From positions 1 to 25,463 of the forward strand of contig CAJQMX010000004.1 of the NCBI GenBank assembly GCA_905479515.1: a stretch of 25,463 nt of DNA, written 5' to 3'. This DNA is from an uncultured Parasphingopyxis sp. (GTDB lineage: Bacteria > Pseudomonadota > Alphaproteobacteria > Sphingomonadales > Sphingomonadaceae). Below the pieces are notes generated by a model. The model did no database searches and was not told where the DNA came from. It saw nothing but the letters and a program-made list of their open reading frames with translations. Both the position numbers and the translations under genes were made by a program. Positions 24,547 through 25,463 of this stretch are shown here, piece after piece (within the stretch, counting starts at the first letter, position 1; the number at the start of each line of letters is the position of its first letter).

Positions 24547-24963
24547 ATGCACATCGTCCTGCTCATCGCCGGTGTAGCTGCCCTTTGGGCATGGAAAACA
24601 GGGCGGTTGCGGGGCAGTGACAGCGGGGACTGGGCCGCAATCGCGGCGGTCCTTCTCGGCCTGAAATGGTTATCTTCCGGGCAAGCCATATTGGCGCTGA
24701 CCTGTTTTTCCGGCGTTGCGCTCTGGGCTGCCTACCGATCCCAGCAATTACGGCGAGCCAGAATGCCGGTCGCCGAAGCGCGCGAACTTCTTGGTGTCAG
24801 CGAACATGCCGACCAGACGTCCATCCGCGACGCACATCGCCGTCTCATCGCCAAGGTCCATCCCGATGTCGGCGGATCTGCAGAACTGGCGCGCCGGGTC
24901 AACGCCGCACGCGATACCTTGCTCAGCGAAGCGAGGAATCAGATTCCCAAAACGCGCGATTGA
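24547..24963 (+). CDS. Membrane-anchored J-domain (DnaJ-like) protein
   Basis: A 138-residue protein with two or three hydrophobic N-terminal segments (about 2-16, 30-45 and 48-63) and a C-terminal J domain at roughly 76-131. The HPD motif that stimulates Hsp70 ATPase is at 105-107 in RRLIAKVHPDVGG. The layout of membrane anchor then J domain resembles Pam18/TIM14-type co-chaperones and recruits DnaK to the inner membrane. Its client is unknown. It begins six bases after the mipZ stop, so the two are probably co-transcribed. Confidence 0.88.
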   Translation: MHIVLLIAGVAALWAWKTGRLRGSDSGDWAAIAAVLLGLKWLSSGQAILALTCFSGVALWAAYRSQQLRRARMPVAEARELLGVSEHADQTSIRDAHRRLIAKVHPDVGGSAELARRVNAARDTLLSEARNQIPKTRD

Positions 24964-25042
24964 GCCGGTTTGATCTTGCGAACGTAACACAGGTACGCAA
25001 AAGCGCGACCGGCGCCCGTCAGACAAGAAACAAGGAGCTTTC

Positions 25043-25463
25043 ATGACCCATCAATTCCACCCGACGACATTGAGAGAATATGACATTCGGGGGATAGTCG
25101 GAGAGACGCTTGGCGAGGATGATGCCCGGGCGATTGGACGCGGGTTTGGCACGCTGATCCGTCGCGCTGGCGGCAAGCGGGTTGTTGTCGGCTATGATGG
25201 ACGGACGAGTTCGCCGATGCTTGAAGCCGCCCTTGTCGAAGGGCTGAATGCAAGCGGCATCGATGCGGTGCGGATCGGGCTGGGACCTACCCCGATGCTC
25301 TATTTCGCCGAAGCCACGCTAGAAGTTGATGGCGGAATAGAGATAACCGGCAGCCACAATCCCGCCAATTATAATGGCTTCAAGATGGTCTTTCAGCACG
25401 GACCATTTTTTGGCGCGGATATCCTCGGGCTCGGCGACATGGCTATCGCGGGAGACTGGGAGA
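25043..25463 (+). CDS. Phosphomannomutase/phosphoglucomutase, 5' part
   Basis: The first 140 residues of an alpha-D-phosphohexomutase (AlgC/ManB type), cut by the window end. These enzymes interconvert hexose 1- and 6-phosphates for polysaccharide and lipopolysaccharide precursors. Visible landmarks are [16 protein letters not shown] at 8-23, [12 protein letters not shown] at 47-58 and the active-site loop [13 protein letters not shown] at 102-114, where S104 carries the phosphate. An excellent ribosome site (AAGGAG, six bases upstream) supports the ATG. A 79-base gap separates it from the J-domain gene. Whether mannose, glucose or both are substrates cannot be told from this part. Confidence 0.93.
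   Translation, partial: MTHQFHPTTLREYDIRGIVGETLGEDDARAIGRGFGTLIRRAGGKRVVVGYDGRTSSPMLEAALVEGLNASGIDAVRIGLGPTPMLYFAEATLEVDGGIEITGSHNPANYNGFKMVFQHGPFFGADILGLGDMAIAGDWE

Overview
This 25.5 kb window is a gene-dense, GC-rich chromosomal segment of an alphaproteobacterium, most likely of the order Sphingomonadales. The inference rests on gene content and order: an aa3-type cytochrome oxidase cluster ctaC-ctaD-ctaB-(coxF-like)-ctaG-ctaE-DUF983-SURF1, a MipZ-type division ATPase, a pyrE/pdxJ/acpS/lepB block, and short intergenic distances with many 4-base ATGA stop/start overlaps. About 34 protein genes are supported. I see no rRNA, tRNA, CRISPR array, insertion sequence, phage gene or replication origin. 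No stretch longer than 300 bases lacks a gene; the largest gaps, about 170-195 bases, lie between divergent genes and hold likely promoters.

Layout. (a) 1-2726, minus strand: an exported serine-hydrolase-fold protein whose catalytic motifs are degenerate, then an OpuC/EgtUV-type ABC importer (ATPase, then a permease fused to its binding domain, cut by the window start). (b) 2898-5624: a short-chain dehydrogenase, a pterin-4a-carbinolamine dehydratase, a small HExxH metalloprotease and a second exported serine hydrolase. (c) 5810-7038: ccmA-ccmB, the heme-export ABC pair for cytochrome c maturation, with a good promoter. (d) 7051-16372, minus strand: the cytochrome c oxidase operon, read from ctaC at the right towards ctaE, DUF983 and SURF1, continuing with tight overlaps into a Pro/Gln-rich exported protein, threonine synthase, an RlmI-like methyltransferase and a small exported repeat protein. 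(e) 16566-21681, plus strand: pyrE, a third serine hydrolase, pdxJ, a two-helix membrane protein, acpS, lepB and an AI-2E-family permease, largely overlapping. (f) 21687-23667, minus strand: a membrane-anchored FKBP isomerase, a Sel1-repeat protein and panC. (g) 23749 to the end, plus strand: mipZ, a membrane J-domain protein and the start of a phosphomannomutase/phosphoglucomutase.

The genes serve respiration and its assembly (ctaB makes heme O; Cox11 and SURF1 help insert copper and heme; ccmAB serves c-type cytochromes), cofactor and nucleotide synthesis (pyrE, pdxJ, acpS, panC), the cell envelope (lepB, FKBP, hexose-phosphate mutase) and division placement (mipZ).

I did not find a convincing undescribed system. 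The points most worth following are the catalytically degraded hydrolase, the hydrolase embedded in the pyrE-pdxJ operon, the small unknown proteins fixed inside housekeeping operons, and a tandem 8-base repeat lying on a promoter in a divergent regulatory region.
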